Shown: positions 34,453 through 42,115 of the stretch, one piece after another
How positions within the stretch are numbered: position 1 is the stretch's first letter
How the letters are laid out: each line of letters begins with the position of its first letter
Source: Halodesulfurarchaeum formicicum
GTDB taxonomy: Archaea > Halobacteriota > Halobacteria > Halobacteriales > Halobacteriaceae
Length of the DNA: 64,000 bases
Direction: 5' to 3'
NCBI RefSeq assembly: GCF_001886955.1
Contig: NZ_CP016804.1
Coordinates: 1,426,001-1,490,000, forward strand
Translations under genes and position numbers: made by a program
Notes under the pieces: generated by a model
Database searches by the model: none
Seen by the model: the letters and a program-made list of their open reading frames with translations, nothing else
What the model was told of the DNA's origin: nothing

Positions 34453-36519
34453 CTACTGCGGGGAGGGGTTGGCCCCGGTCGCCGTGGTTCCCTCGGTGGC
34501 TTCCAGGGCCTGCCCGGTGATCGACTTCAGCCGATCGACCAGCGAGTCCTTCTCGGGTTCGCCGGCCAGGGCCACGTCGAGCACTTCGCTGATGTGGGAG
34601 ACGGGGATGATCTCGATCATCTCCTCGTACTCCTCCTCGATCATCACGTCCTGCTCGTTGGCCTTGGGAATGATGACCCGATCGTAGCCGGCTTTCGCGG
34701 CGGCCTCGATCTTGTGAGTCACGCCGCCGACCGGGAGGACATCCCCACGGACCGAGAGCGATCCGGTCATCGCGAGGTCCTGCTCGATCGGGATGTTCTC
34801 CAGGGCCGAGATGACCGCCGTCGCGACGGTGATGGAGGCCGAATCGCCCTCCACACCCTGAGTCTGGATGAACTGCACGTGGATGTCCTTCTCGGAGATG
34901 TCCTCGTCGGAGAACTTCTTGATGATCGCGGAGACGTTCTGCACGGCTTCCATCGCCATCTCCTTGAGTTGGCCGGTGGCGATGACTTCGCCGCCCTCAC
35001 CCTGCCGAGGCGTGACCTCGGCCATGACGGGGAGCACGATCCCGGAGTCACCGCCCATGACCGCCAGGCCGTTGACCCGGCCGACCGCGCTGCCCTCGTT
35101 GACCTTGAGTTCGTAGTCCTTGCGCCGCTCGATGTAGTCATCGGCGAACTGCTGTTCGATCGAGCGGGAGCGCTTTTTCGCCTCCAGGACGTGCTCGCGC
35201 TCCACGAACTCGGCGTTCTCGGCCTTGGCGATGTCCCCGGCCACGCGGACCAGACCACCCAGATCACGAAGTTTGAGGGTCAACTGACCCTTCCGACCGG
35301 ACCGGCGTTTGGCCTCCAGGATGATCTCTCGGACCGCATCGGGCTGGAAATGTGGGAGCCGGCCGTCTTTCTCGACCTCCTGGGCCACGAAGCGGGCGTA
35401 TTGCCGCCGGGTGGTGGGCGTCTCGTCGATGGAGTCCTCCATGTAGACCTCATAGCCATAGCCCTTCAGACGGTCGCGAAGCGCCGGGTGCATGTTCTCC
35501 ATCGCGTCCATGTTCCCCGCCGCGACCATGATGAAGTCACACGGCACGGGTTCGGTCTGGACCATGGCCCCCGAGGAGCGCTCGGACTGGCCGGTGATCG
35601 AGAACTCGCCCTCCTGGATCGCGGTCATCAGCTTCTGCTGGGACCGGATGTCCAGGGTGTTGATCTCGTCGATGAACAGCACGCCCTTGTGGGCTTTCTG
35701 GATGGAGCCCGCCTCGACGCGCTCGTGGCTCGGGGTCTCCATGCCCCCGGACTGGAACGGGTCGTGGCGGACGTCGCCCAGCAGGGCCCCGGCGTGGGCG
35801 CCCGTGGCGTCCTCGAAGGGCGCGATCGACCGCTCGCCGTTATTGACCAGCAGCTTTGGAACCATCGCGTCGGTGCCTCGGTTCGTGTACCGGAAGGCGA
35901 AGTAGATGACACCGGCGGCCAGCAGACCCAGCAGGACCTGGCCGGCGATCAGGATGGCGTACCCGACGATGATCGCGATGACGATCCACATCAAAAACGA
36001 GCGCATCTGCTTGCGCTTCTGGGCCTCCTCCTGGTGGGCCTCGACGATCTGATCGCCCTTGCCCGCGGGCACGGTCCTGACCCGCGGTTCGTTGGAGTCA
36101 TCAGGATTGTGATAGACCAGAACGTCCTGCAGGCTCTCCTGGGGGAGCAGGCGGCTCATCGCCTTCGCGAGCATCGACTTCCCGGTCCCGGGGGAGCCGA
36201 TCATCATCACGTGACGGTGCTGTTTGGCGGCCCGTTTGACGATCTCCCGGGCCTCTTCCTGCCCGATGACCTGATCGACGAGCCGTTCAGGCACCTCGAT
36301 GTCGGCCGTCGAGTCGATTCGCAGGCCACCGAGGAGGTCGTCCTCCGCGGCGTCCTCGTCGATCGTGAGGTCCCCTTCGACGTCGACTTCGCTCCCGAGG
36401 TCCTCCGAAAGCGGGACCGAATCGCCCTCCGCCGGCGTGTCCTCACCGGACGGACGGTCCTCCCGCTTCCGGATCGGGGCGTCGTCGCGGGGGGGATCGC
36501 TCGTAGGATCGTTGCTCAT
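34453..36519 (-). CDS. lonB: Archaeal ATP-dependent Lon protease (LonB, membrane-bound)
   Basis: A 688-aa LonB. The Walker A motif is GSPGTGKS at about 108-115. A two-helix membrane insertion (about 174-211, [20 protein letters not shown] then [14 protein letters not shown]) lies within the AAA domain, as in archaeal LonB, and the Walker B region is [11 protein letters not shown]. The C-terminal protease domain has a Ser-Lys dyad at S560 (GVEGDSAS) and K603 ([10 protein letters not shown]). It degrades membrane and soluble proteins and is essential in Haloferax, where it controls phytoene synthase. The acidic N-terminal 60 residues are typical of haloarchaea. Confidence 0.95.
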   Translation of the reverse strand: MSNDPTSDPPRDDAPIRKREDRPSGEDTPAEGDSVPLSEDLGSEVDVEGDLTIDEDAAEDDLLGGLRIDSTADIEVPERLVDQVIGQEEAREIVKRAAKQHRHVMMIGSPGTGKSMLAKAMSRLLPQESLQDVLVYHNPDDSNEPRVRTVPAGKGDQIVEAHQEEAQKRKQMRSFLMWIVIAIIVGYAILIAGQVLLGLLAAGVIYFAFRYTNRGTDAMVPKLLVNNGERSIAPFEDATGAHAGALLGDVRHDPFQSGGMETPSHERVEAGSIQKAHKGVLFIDEINTLDIRSQQKLMTAIQEGEFSITGQSERSSGAMVQTEPVPCDFIMVAAGNMDAMENMHPALRDRLKGYGYEVYMEDSIDETPTTRRQYARFVAQEVEKDGRLPHFQPDAVREIILEAKRRSGRKGQLTLKLRDLGGLVRVAGDIAKAENAEFVEREHVLEAKKRSRSIEQQFADDYIERRKDYELKVNEGSAVGRVNGLAVMGGDSGIVLPVMAEVTPRQGEGGEVIATGQLKEMAMEAVQNVSAIIKKFSDEDISEKDIHVQFIQTQGVEGDSASITVATAVISALENIPIEQDLAMTGSLSVRGDVLPVGGVTHKIEAAAKAGYDRVIIPKANEQDVMIEEEYEEMIEIIPVSHISEVLDVALAGEPEKDSLVDRLKSITGQALEATEGTTATGANPSPQ

Positions 36520-36557
36520 AGAATGTGTTCGACGCTCGAAAACAGGGTCCCTCGATT

Positions 36558-36567
36558 GATATACTTT
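36558..36567 (-). promoter_or_regulatory. TATA-like box of lonB
   Basis: Minus-strand AAAGTATATC is centred about 43 bp upstream of the lonB ATG. This predicts a short leader of roughly 15 nt. Confidence 0.45.
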
Positions 36568-36701
36568 CTCCCTTCGGCCATCCAGCGATTCGGGGAGTTA
36601 TCCGTCCATCAGGCCTGCTCCCCGCCGAAATTACCAATCGAATCGAGACGGTCAGGCAATCGACCCGGATCGCCGCCATTCATGTAGGAGCCTGCCCAAG
36701 C

Positions 36702-36707
36702 GGAGGT
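36702..36707 (+). promoter_or_regulatory. Shine-Dalgarno site of nadM
   Basis: GGAGGT ends one base before ATG 36709. It is one of the few strong SD sequences in the window, though the spacing is very short. It supports this start codon. Confidence 0.4.
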
Positions 36708-36708
36708 A

Positions 36709-37239
36709 ATGACACGGGGGTTTTACATCGGCCGTTTCCAGCCCTATCACCGCGGCCATCACCGCGTGATCGAGCAGATCGCGGCGGAGGTCGATGAACT
36801 GGTCGTCGGTATCGGGAGCGCAGATCAGAGCCACACCCTCGATAACCCCTTCACGGCCGGGGAGCGCATGGTGATGATCACGAAGTGTCTGGCCGACCTG
36901 GATCTGGTAACCTACGTGGTACCCATCGAGGACATCAACCGCAACTCGGTCTGGGTCAGTCACGTCCAGGCGATGAGCCCGACCTTCGACGTGGCCTACT
37001 CGAACAACCCACTGGTGATCCGGCTCTTCGAGGAGTCGAACATCGACGTCCACCAGTCCCCCATGTTCGAACGCGAGCAACTGGAGGGAACCACGATTCG
37101 TGACCGCATGCGTCAGGACGAGGACTGGCGTGAACTGCTCCCGGACCCGGTGGTGGCGACGATCGAGGAGATTAACGGCATCACCCGCATCCAGCACGTC
37201 GCGGACACGGACAAGAGCGGGCGGGCCGATCCGGAATGA
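36709..37239 (+). CDS. nadM: Nicotinamide-nucleotide adenylyltransferase
   Basis: Archaeal NMN adenylyltransferase, 176 aa, which makes NAD from NMN and ATP. It is a nucleotidyltransferase with the GRFQPYHRGHH motif (T/HxGH-type) at about 6-16 and the C-terminal ISSTxIR-like sequence LEGTTIRDRM. The stop overlaps the SAM hydroxide adenosyltransferase ATG by 4 bp (ATGA), so the two are coupled. Confidence 0.94.
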   Translation: MTRGFYIGRFQPYHRGHHRVIEQIAAEVDELVVGIGSADQSHTLDNPFTAGERMVMITKCLADLDLVTYVVPIEDINRNSVWVSHVQAMSPTFDVAYSNNPLVIRLFEESNIDVHQSPMFEREQLEGTTIRDRMRQDEDWRELLPDPVVATIEEINGITRIQHVADTDKSGRADPE

Positions 37240-38009
37240 TCACCCTCGCCTCGGATTTCGGCTCGCCGTACCCGGCCGCGATGAAGGGCGTGATCCTCTC
37301 ACGGACCGACACCCGCCTCGTGGATGTGGCTCACGACCTGCCGCGACAGGACCCCCGGGCGGGCGCGTTCTGGCTCCGTGAGGTGCTTCCGTACTTCCCG
37401 CCGGCCGTTCACCTGGTCGTGGTCGATCCGGGCGTGGGGACCGACCGCCGCGTGCTGATCGTCGAGGCCGGCGATCACCGCCTGGTCGGCCCTGACAACG
37501 GGATACTGGTGCCGGTCGCAGAGCGCCTGGCCGCGGACCCGACCTATTATGCTGGCTCGGCGACCGATCCGGAAAGCACGACCTTCCACGGGCGGGACGT
37601 GTTCGCCCCGCTGGCGGCCGAAATCCAGGATTTGGGGCTCGAATCGACCGTCGAGCGCGAGGGATTCGCGCCGATCGAGGACGTGACCCGGATCGAGTTC
37701 CCCACGGCCACGATCGAAGGGGCAGAAGCGATCGGTGAAGTGCTGGTCGTCGACGATTTTGGCAACACGATCACGAACATTCCGGGCTCGTTTCTCGATG
37801 AGTATGCACAGGACTCGATCCTCGTCGACGGCCGGCAGACCCCAGTCGCCAGAACCTACGCCGAGGTGCCCCCGACCGAGAGCGTGGCAACCGTCGGCAG
37901 TCATGGCAACGTGGAACTCGCGGTGAACCGAGGCCGGGGCGACCGGGTCTTCGGCCTCGAACCCGGCGATCCGGTCTATCTCGCTCCGGTGGAGAACGCC
38001 ACTGACTAA
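37236..38009 (+). CDS. SAM hydroxide adenosyltransferase (SalA/DUF62 family)
   Basis: A 257-aa DUF62 protein, related to fluorinase/chlorinase. It has ITLASDFGSPYPAAMKGV at the N-terminus, VVVDPGVGTDRRVL and GPDNGILVPV in the N-domain, then the C-terminal beta-barrel with VVDDFGNTITNIP. Characterised archaeal members hydrolyse S-adenosylmethionine to adenosine and methionine. There is no long chloride/fluoride insertion loop, consistent with a hydrolase. Coupling with nadM is conserved by overlap here, but the functional link is not obvious. Confidence 0.9.
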   Translation: MITLASDFGSPYPAAMKGVILSRTDTRLVDVAHDLPRQDPRAGAFWLREVLPYFPPAVHLVVVDPGVGTDRRVLIVEAGDHRLVGPDNGILVPVAERLAADPTYYAGSATDPESTTFHGRDVFAPLAAEIQDLGLESTVEREGFAPIEDVTRIEFPTATIEGAEAIGEVLVVDDFGNTITNIPGSFLDEYAQDSILVDGRQTPVARTYAEVPPTESVATVGSHGNVELAVNRGRGDRVFGLEPGDPVYLAPVENATD

Positions 38010-38055
38010 CAGAGTCACCGTCAGGCCGATATGGGGGGCCCACGGAGGGAGTGAC

Positions 38056-38874
38056 ATGCTCGAGTTGGAACACGGGTTCCAGGCCGTCGACGTGAACGCC
38101 CGCCTGGACCCGGGGCCGGGCCAGCCGATCCGGGGGAAGACCATCGACGCCGAAGGGCTCGAACGGGAACTCCACCAGGCGGGGATCGCCCAGGCGGTCG
38201 TCGCTCCCGGGCCGGTCGACGACGAACGTGGCTACCTCCGGGCGAACAACGCCATCGCCCGGCAGGCCGTCGAGCGCCCCTTCCTCGCCGTCGCTAGACT
38301 CGACGGACCGCGTGCGGGGACCGGCACTGTTACCGCGCGGCTCAAGAACACCGTCGCCAGCCCCGAAGACGAGCACACCACCGCGGAAGACGTCGAACAG
38401 TACGCCTACGATGATCGATTCTTCGGGTTCAAGCTCGATCCGGGGCGGGACGGACTCCCGACACCAGCGGTCCTGGATGCCCTGGAGGACGTGGGGCTGC
38501 CGGTCCTCGTCGAGGGCGGCACTGCGTTTCCGCCCGAGCGGGTCGACGAACACCTTCTCGGTCGCTCGATGCCGGTCGTGTTGGCCCACTTCGGAGGCTA
38601 TCCGGCCGACAGGGGACTGATGACCGAGGCGATCGACCTGCTCGATCGACGGGACTCCCTCTATCTGGACACCAGCGCGGTCCGGTTCCGGGACCTGCTC
38701 GAACGAGCGATCATGGAGCACCCGGACCGGGTCCTGTTCGGGAGCCACAGCCCGACGGTCCACCCTGACGTCGCGGTGATGGAGGTGCTGACCCTCGACG
38801 TTCCGGAGAACAGTATGGCCCGAGTATTCACGAAGAACCCGGTCCGGGTGATCCCCGAACTGGAGCCGGCTTAG
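38056..38874 (+). CDS. Degenerate amidohydrolase-fold protein
   Basis: A 272-aa protein with the TIM-barrel outline of amidohydrolase family 2 (VVLAHFGGYPADRG with H178; LYLDTSAVRFRDLL; HPDRVLFGS; MARVFTKNPVRVI). The metal site looks lost: the usual HxH after the first strand is N14-x-R16 (VDVNARLD), and the usual terminal Asp is H231 (FGSHSP). It may be a non-catalytic member or use another chemistry. A GATATG element about 26 bp upstream supports the ATG. It is tail to tail with a GT2 gene, overlapping 4 bp. Confidence 0.7.
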   Translation: MLELEHGFQAVDVNARLDPGPGQPIRGKTIDAEGLERELHQAGIAQAVVAPGPVDDERGYLRANNAIARQAVERPFLAVARLDGPRAGTGTVTARLKNTVASPEDEHTTAEDVEQYAYDDRFFGFKLDPGRDGLPTPAVLDALEDVGLPVLVEGGTAFPPERVDEHLLGRSMPVVLAHFGGYPADRGLMTEAIDLLDRRDSLYLDTSAVRFRDLLERAIMEHPDRVLFGSHSPTVHPDVAVMEVLTLDVPENSMARVFTKNPVRVIPELEPA

Positions 38875-39785
38875 TCCTCCTCACAGCGTGTTACCGGCCG
38901 GCCGTATCTGGCCGAGACCCCGTGGGGGTTCCGGCGGAGGGTTCGATCGGCGTATCTGGCGGCCAGGCCGTCCTGGACCCCCCGGATCACGGCGGTCATC
39001 GCGTCCCGACCCTGGCCGAGCCAGGCCGAGGGTTTCTCCTCGCCACGAAGGGCGGCCCAGCCAGCCCTCAGCCCATCCCGCACAAGCCCCCCTGCGAGTC
39101 CTAATCCCGAATGCCAGTCGAGCCCGTAGTTCTTCGCGAGTCGATACCCCCGAGACCGGTACCGGCGCTTTGAATCCGCTTCGATGGGGTCGGCCTGTGC
39201 GGTCGGATCCGGATCGGTTCTGAGGACCGCGGCCCCGGACTTCCAGGTCAACGAGCGGTCCTGCGCGGCGAGCCGGTGGGCGAGGTCCCGGGCAGCGTCG
39301 ACCCTGAGATACTCGTCGAAGCCGTCCAGGGCTTCGATGGCCGCCCGGTCGAAGACGACGTTTCCGCCGTCGAAAAAGCGAATCGTCCGATCGCCGAGTG
39401 TGGTTTCTTCGAGCGATTCGGTCGTCACATCAGCGCCGAGCTGTCGGTGGATCGGGCCGGTGACCGCGTCGGCCCCCGCTCCAAGTGCGGCTCGGACGGC
39501 CCGAAGCCAGCCCGCCTCGATCTGGGTGTCCTGACCGAGGAATGCCACCGCGTCGCCCGACGCGGCCCGAATACCGGCGTTCCGGGCCACGTTCAGATTC
39601 CGGTCGGAGAGTTCGAGGAACGTATCGACGGTCTCGTGCCCACAGAGGTAGCCGGACGTACCGTCGGCCGAGGGGCCGTTGACGACGATAACCTCCGCGT
39701 CGGGGGCGTGATCGGCGATGGCCGAAAGCGTGGCCGGAAGCTCGGACCGGCCGTTGAGCGTCGGGACCACCACCGAGAGTCGCAT
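38871..39785 (-). CDS. Glycosyltransferase family 2
   Basis: A 304-aa GT-A fold transferase. The N-terminus is LSVVVPTLNGRSELPATLSA and the nucleotide site is VIVVNGPSADGTSGYL. The acceptor/metal region GDAVAFLGQDTQIEAGWL has QDT where DxD is usual, and a later GFDEYLRVDAARDLAHRLA region is typical. The last 60 residues include a moderately hydrophobic stretch (SGLGLAGGLVRDGLRAGW). It is probably cytosolic or membrane-associated and may build surface glycans, but donor and acceptor are unknown. A TATA-like GGTTTTACGC lies about 28 bp upstream. Confidence 0.82.
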   Translation of the reverse strand: MRLSVVVPTLNGRSELPATLSAIADHAPDAEVIVVNGPSADGTSGYLCGHETVDTFLELSDRNLNVARNAGIRAASGDAVAFLGQDTQIEAGWLRAVRAALGAGADAVTGPIHRQLGADVTTESLEETTLGDRTIRFFDGGNVVFDRAAIEALDGFDEYLRVDAARDLAHRLAAQDRSLTWKSGAAVLRTDPDPTAQADPIEADSKRRYRSRGYRLAKNYGLDWHSGLGLAGGLVRDGLRAGWAALRGEEKPSAWLGQGRDAMTAVIRGVQDGLAARYADRTLRRNPHGVSARYGRPVTRCEED

Positions 39786-39830
39786 GCCCGTGACAAAGCA
39801 CAGACACGCGTAAAACCTCTCGGATTCGGA

Positions 39831-40538
39831 TCAGGAGTGCCGTGCAGTCCAGTAGGAGACGGTCGCGAGGGATTCGCCCACCGAACCGTCGGTGGCTGCG
39901 GTGTCGAGATCCCGGAGGCCGTCGGCCATCCAGTCGGGGATCTTCCGGTAAAGCCCGTATGGGAGGACGAAGTCATCAGTCACGGCCTCGAGTTCGAGGT
40001 CGGCCCCCGCGATGAGCTCTGTTACCTCCGAGTCCTCGTAGAGCCGCGAGCCCATCGGAAGCGCCCAGTTGTAGACACTCCGGGCGCTGCGGGCGTTGAA
40101 CGTGTCGAAGAAGACCAGGTCCTTCGAAACGCGGGCCATCTCTGTGAGAAACGCCTGTGGCGTGTCCGCGAGGTGGAAAAATCGCATCGCGAAGACGGCA
40201 TCGAAGTGATTGTCGGGGAAAGGGAGCCGGGCGGCGTCGCCACGCATGAAATCCAGGCGATCGGTCACGCCCGCCCGCTTGGCCTTCTCGCGGCCCTGGC
40301 TGAGCATTGCCTGGGAGATGTCCAGGCCGACGATGTCGGCGTCTCGCTCCGCGAGCATGACGGTGAACCGACCGGTCCCGCAGGCGATTTCGAGGATTCG
40401 CCGGTCCTGCAGGGGCGAAAGGGCCTCGAGTACCGCCTCTTTCTCCCGCCGATCGATGAGGCGGCCGCCACGCGAGAAGCGCTTGTCCTCGTAGGCCTCC
40501 GCGACCGCGTCGGCCTGGTAGAACTCCTGTCCCTTCAC
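39831..40538 (-). CDS. Class I SAM-dependent methyltransferase
   Basis: A 235-aa methyltransferase of the UbiE/type-11 kind. SAM-binding motif I is ILEIACGTGRFTVMLAERDA, motif II is DIVGLDIS, and the post-motif region LPFPDNHFDAVFAMRFFHLAD is clear. The likely start is GTG 40538: a TATA-like element sits 29 bp upstream, and an in-frame ATG at 40625 lies upstream of that promoter. The substrate is unknown; the GT2 gene just downstream on the same strand suggests lipid or glycan modification, only by position. Confidence 0.82.
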   Translation of the reverse strand: MKGQEFYQADAVAEAYEDKRFSRGGRLIDRREKEAVLEALSPLQDRRILEIACGTGRFTVMLAERDADIVGLDISQAMLSQGREKAKRAGVTDRLDFMRGDAARLPFPDNHFDAVFAMRFFHLADTPQAFLTEMARVSKDLVFFDTFNARSARSVYNWALPMGSRLYEDSEVTELIAGADLELEAVTDDFVLPYGLYRKIPDWMADGLRDLDTAATDGSVGESLATVSYWTARHS

Positions 40539-40563
40539 GTCATCAGTAACACGCCGGCCCGTA

Positions 40564-40570
40564 GTTAAAA
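40564..40570 (-). promoter_or_regulatory. TATA-like box of the methyltransferase gene
   Basis: Minus-strand TTTTAAC is centred 29 bp upstream of GTG 40538, which decides that start. Confidence 0.45.
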
Positions 40571-40670
40571 CCGTACTGGAAACGACCGATACAGCCCCAC
40601 GCCGGGGCCCCTGATCGGTCGACACAGCCCCTAATATAATATAAGGAATATAGTCACAAGTATAGACAAC

Positions 40671-40677
40671 CTTTACC
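40671..40677 (+). promoter_or_regulatory. TATA-like box of the HTH gene at 40702
   Basis: CTTTACC is centred 28 bp upstream of ATG 40702. The preceding 45 bp (40631-40670) are unusually A/T-rich with repeated TATAG and ATATA steps, a possible operator area for autoregulation. Confidence 0.4.
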
Positions 40678-40701
40678 TTGCACCATCAGTGTGGGTAACA
40701 C

Positions 40702-40968
40702 ATGAGTACGTCGGCCACCAGCCAATCCCCGATCCAGGCGAACGACGAGTTCCGGGAGCGGCTCCGTGAGCTCCCGCCGAGCGCGAAGTTGGTCGCAAAA
40801 GTTCTGGAAACCGAAGAGCCCCTCTCACAGGGCCAACTCGCCGAAGAGTCCCTGCTCCCGGACCGGACAGTCCGGTACGCGCTCAACCGGTTGAGCGAGG
40901 CAGAACTCGTGGATTCGCGGTACAGCTTCCGGGACGCCCGAAAGCAGGTCTACTACCTGGACGTCTGA
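40702..40968 (+). CDS. Small winged-helix transcriptional regulator
   Basis: An 88-aa protein with one MarR/TrmB-like winged helix. After a 20-residue polar N-terminus come helices LPPSAKLVAKVLETE and LSQGQLAEESLLPDRTVRYALNRLSEAELV, then a beta-wing ending RKQVYYLDV. It is divergent from the methyltransferase gene across a 163-bp A/T-rich region, so it may control itself and that gene (inferred). Closely similar stand-alone wHTH proteins are common in haloarchaea. Confidence 0.82.
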   Translation: MSTSATSQSPIQANDEFRERLRELPPSAKLVAKVLETEEPLSQGQLAEESLLPDRTVRYALNRLSEAELVDSRYSFRDARKQVYYLDV

Positions 40969-41017
40969 TCGGGCCCGTTTTCGGAGTGGTTTTTCCCCGC
41001 GAGCCCGTGGTGACCCC

Positions 41018-41668
41018 ATGGAGCGTCTGGAAGCCGCCCTGGAGTTCGTCCGGCAACTCGACCCGGAGCCGATCGCCCGGCACCTCCAGGAGATCGGATT
41101 CGAGTGCACGCGCTGTGGGCGCTGCTGTTCGGCCGCCGATGGGGAGCCCCACACTGCGACCGTGTTTCCCGACGAGGTGCGGGCTATCCAGACCGAGACC
41201 GGAGACGAGTGGGCGGAGATCGCGCGCCCCATGCCGTTCGGGATCGAGGACGGCACCGGTGAGACCTTCGAGTGGGCACTGCAGACGGCCCCGAACGGCG
41301 ACTGTACGTTTCTGACGAGCGAGGACGACCGAACCAGGTGTTCGATCTACGGCAGCCGACCCCTGCTCTGTCAAACCTACCCGTTCAGCCTGTCCCTGCC
41401 CGGAACCGGCGTCTCCGAGGACGCGGCCGTCGAAAGCGCCGGGCGAGTCCGGGCCTCGGCCTGTCCCGGACTCGGGGCTGAGCTGGATGCCGAACGCGCC
41501 CGTTCGATGGCCGAGCGACTCAAAACGCGGGCGGTCAGGGAACTCGAGGAGACCATCGCGCTCCGGGAGCAGTACCAGCCGGTTCCGGATCCCGAGGGCG
41601 TGATCGTCCACGACTCGGAGGGGGCAAAGTATCCGGACGGAACGGCCTTCGAGGGCACCCGTCGGTGA
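41018..41668 (+). CDS. YkgJ-family cysteine cluster protein
   Basis: A 216-aa protein of the YkgJ (UPF0153) type. An N-terminal cluster CTRCGRCC lies near residues 30-37 and a later pair is in CSIYGSRPLLCQTYPF; together these give the Cys set that binds zinc or an iron-sulfur cluster in this family. Another Cys is in SACPGLG. No transmembrane segment. The function of the family is unknown. A TTTTT-containing element about 28 bp upstream (40986-40996) may be its promoter. Confidence 0.85.
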   Translation: MERLEAALEFVRQLDPEPIARHLQEIGFECTRCGRCCSAADGEPHTATVFPDEVRAIQTETGDEWAEIARPMPFGIEDGTGETFEWALQTAPNGDCTFLTSEDDRTRCSIYGSRPLLCQTYPFSLSLPGTGVSEDAAVESAGRVRASACPGLGAELDAERARSMAERLKTRAVRELEETIALREQYQPVPDPEGVIVHDSEGAKYPDGTAFEGTRR

Positions 41669-41710
41669 CAACTACTAATAGCGGCCCGTGTGGAGAGGTA
41701 GCTGGAATCC

Positions 41711-42115
41711 ATGGAAATCTCTGATGAACTCCTCTGTCTGTTCAACGGGGAAGTCACCACGACCGAGGACGGCTACGTCGTGGAGATCCCCGAGCGGGAA
41801 GTCGAGAACGGCACGATCGACCCCGAATCGGTCTACCGCGTCGCGATCATCGCCCGTGGGGGCAAACCCAGTGAGGGCGGCGAGTCCGCGGAGACGACTG
41901 TCCCGTCGGAACCCCAGCCGCCGGTCGAAGAGGGCGAGATCCGGTACGTCGAGATCGAGGACATCGGCAAGCAGGGCGACGGGATCGCTCGCGTCGAGCG
42001 AGGCTATGTCATCATCGTGCCCGGTGCGGAAATGGGCGAGCGCGTGAAAATCGAGATCACCGAAGTGAAGTCGAACTTCGCGGTGGGGGACGTCATCGAG
42101 GAGGACTTCGAGTAG
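41711..42115 (+). CDS. TRAM-domain protein
   Basis: A 134-aa protein. An N-terminal region of about 45 residues contains EISDELLCLFNGEVTTTEDG. A proline/glutamate-rich linker follows, then a C-terminal TRAM domain at about 75-134 (VEIEDIGKQGDGIARVERG, GAEMGERVKIEITEV), a small beta-barrel that binds RNA. Stand-alone TRAM proteins are proposed archaeal RNA chaperones analogous to bacterial cold-shock proteins. The 3' end overlaps the convergent radical-SAM gene by 23 bp. Confidence 0.88.
   Translation: MEISDELLCLFNGEVTTTEDGYVVEIPEREVENGTIDPESVYRVAIIARGGKPSEGGESAETTVPSEPQPPVEEGEIRYVEIEDIGKQGDGIARVERGYVIIVPGAEMGERVKIEITEVKSNFAVGDVIEEDFE

Noticed and set aside
34366-36687. Very long open frame on the plus strand opposite lonB
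   Set aside because: It mirrors lonB codon by codon, which is usual in GC-rich genomes. The opposite strand encodes a complete Lon protease with all catalytic residues.
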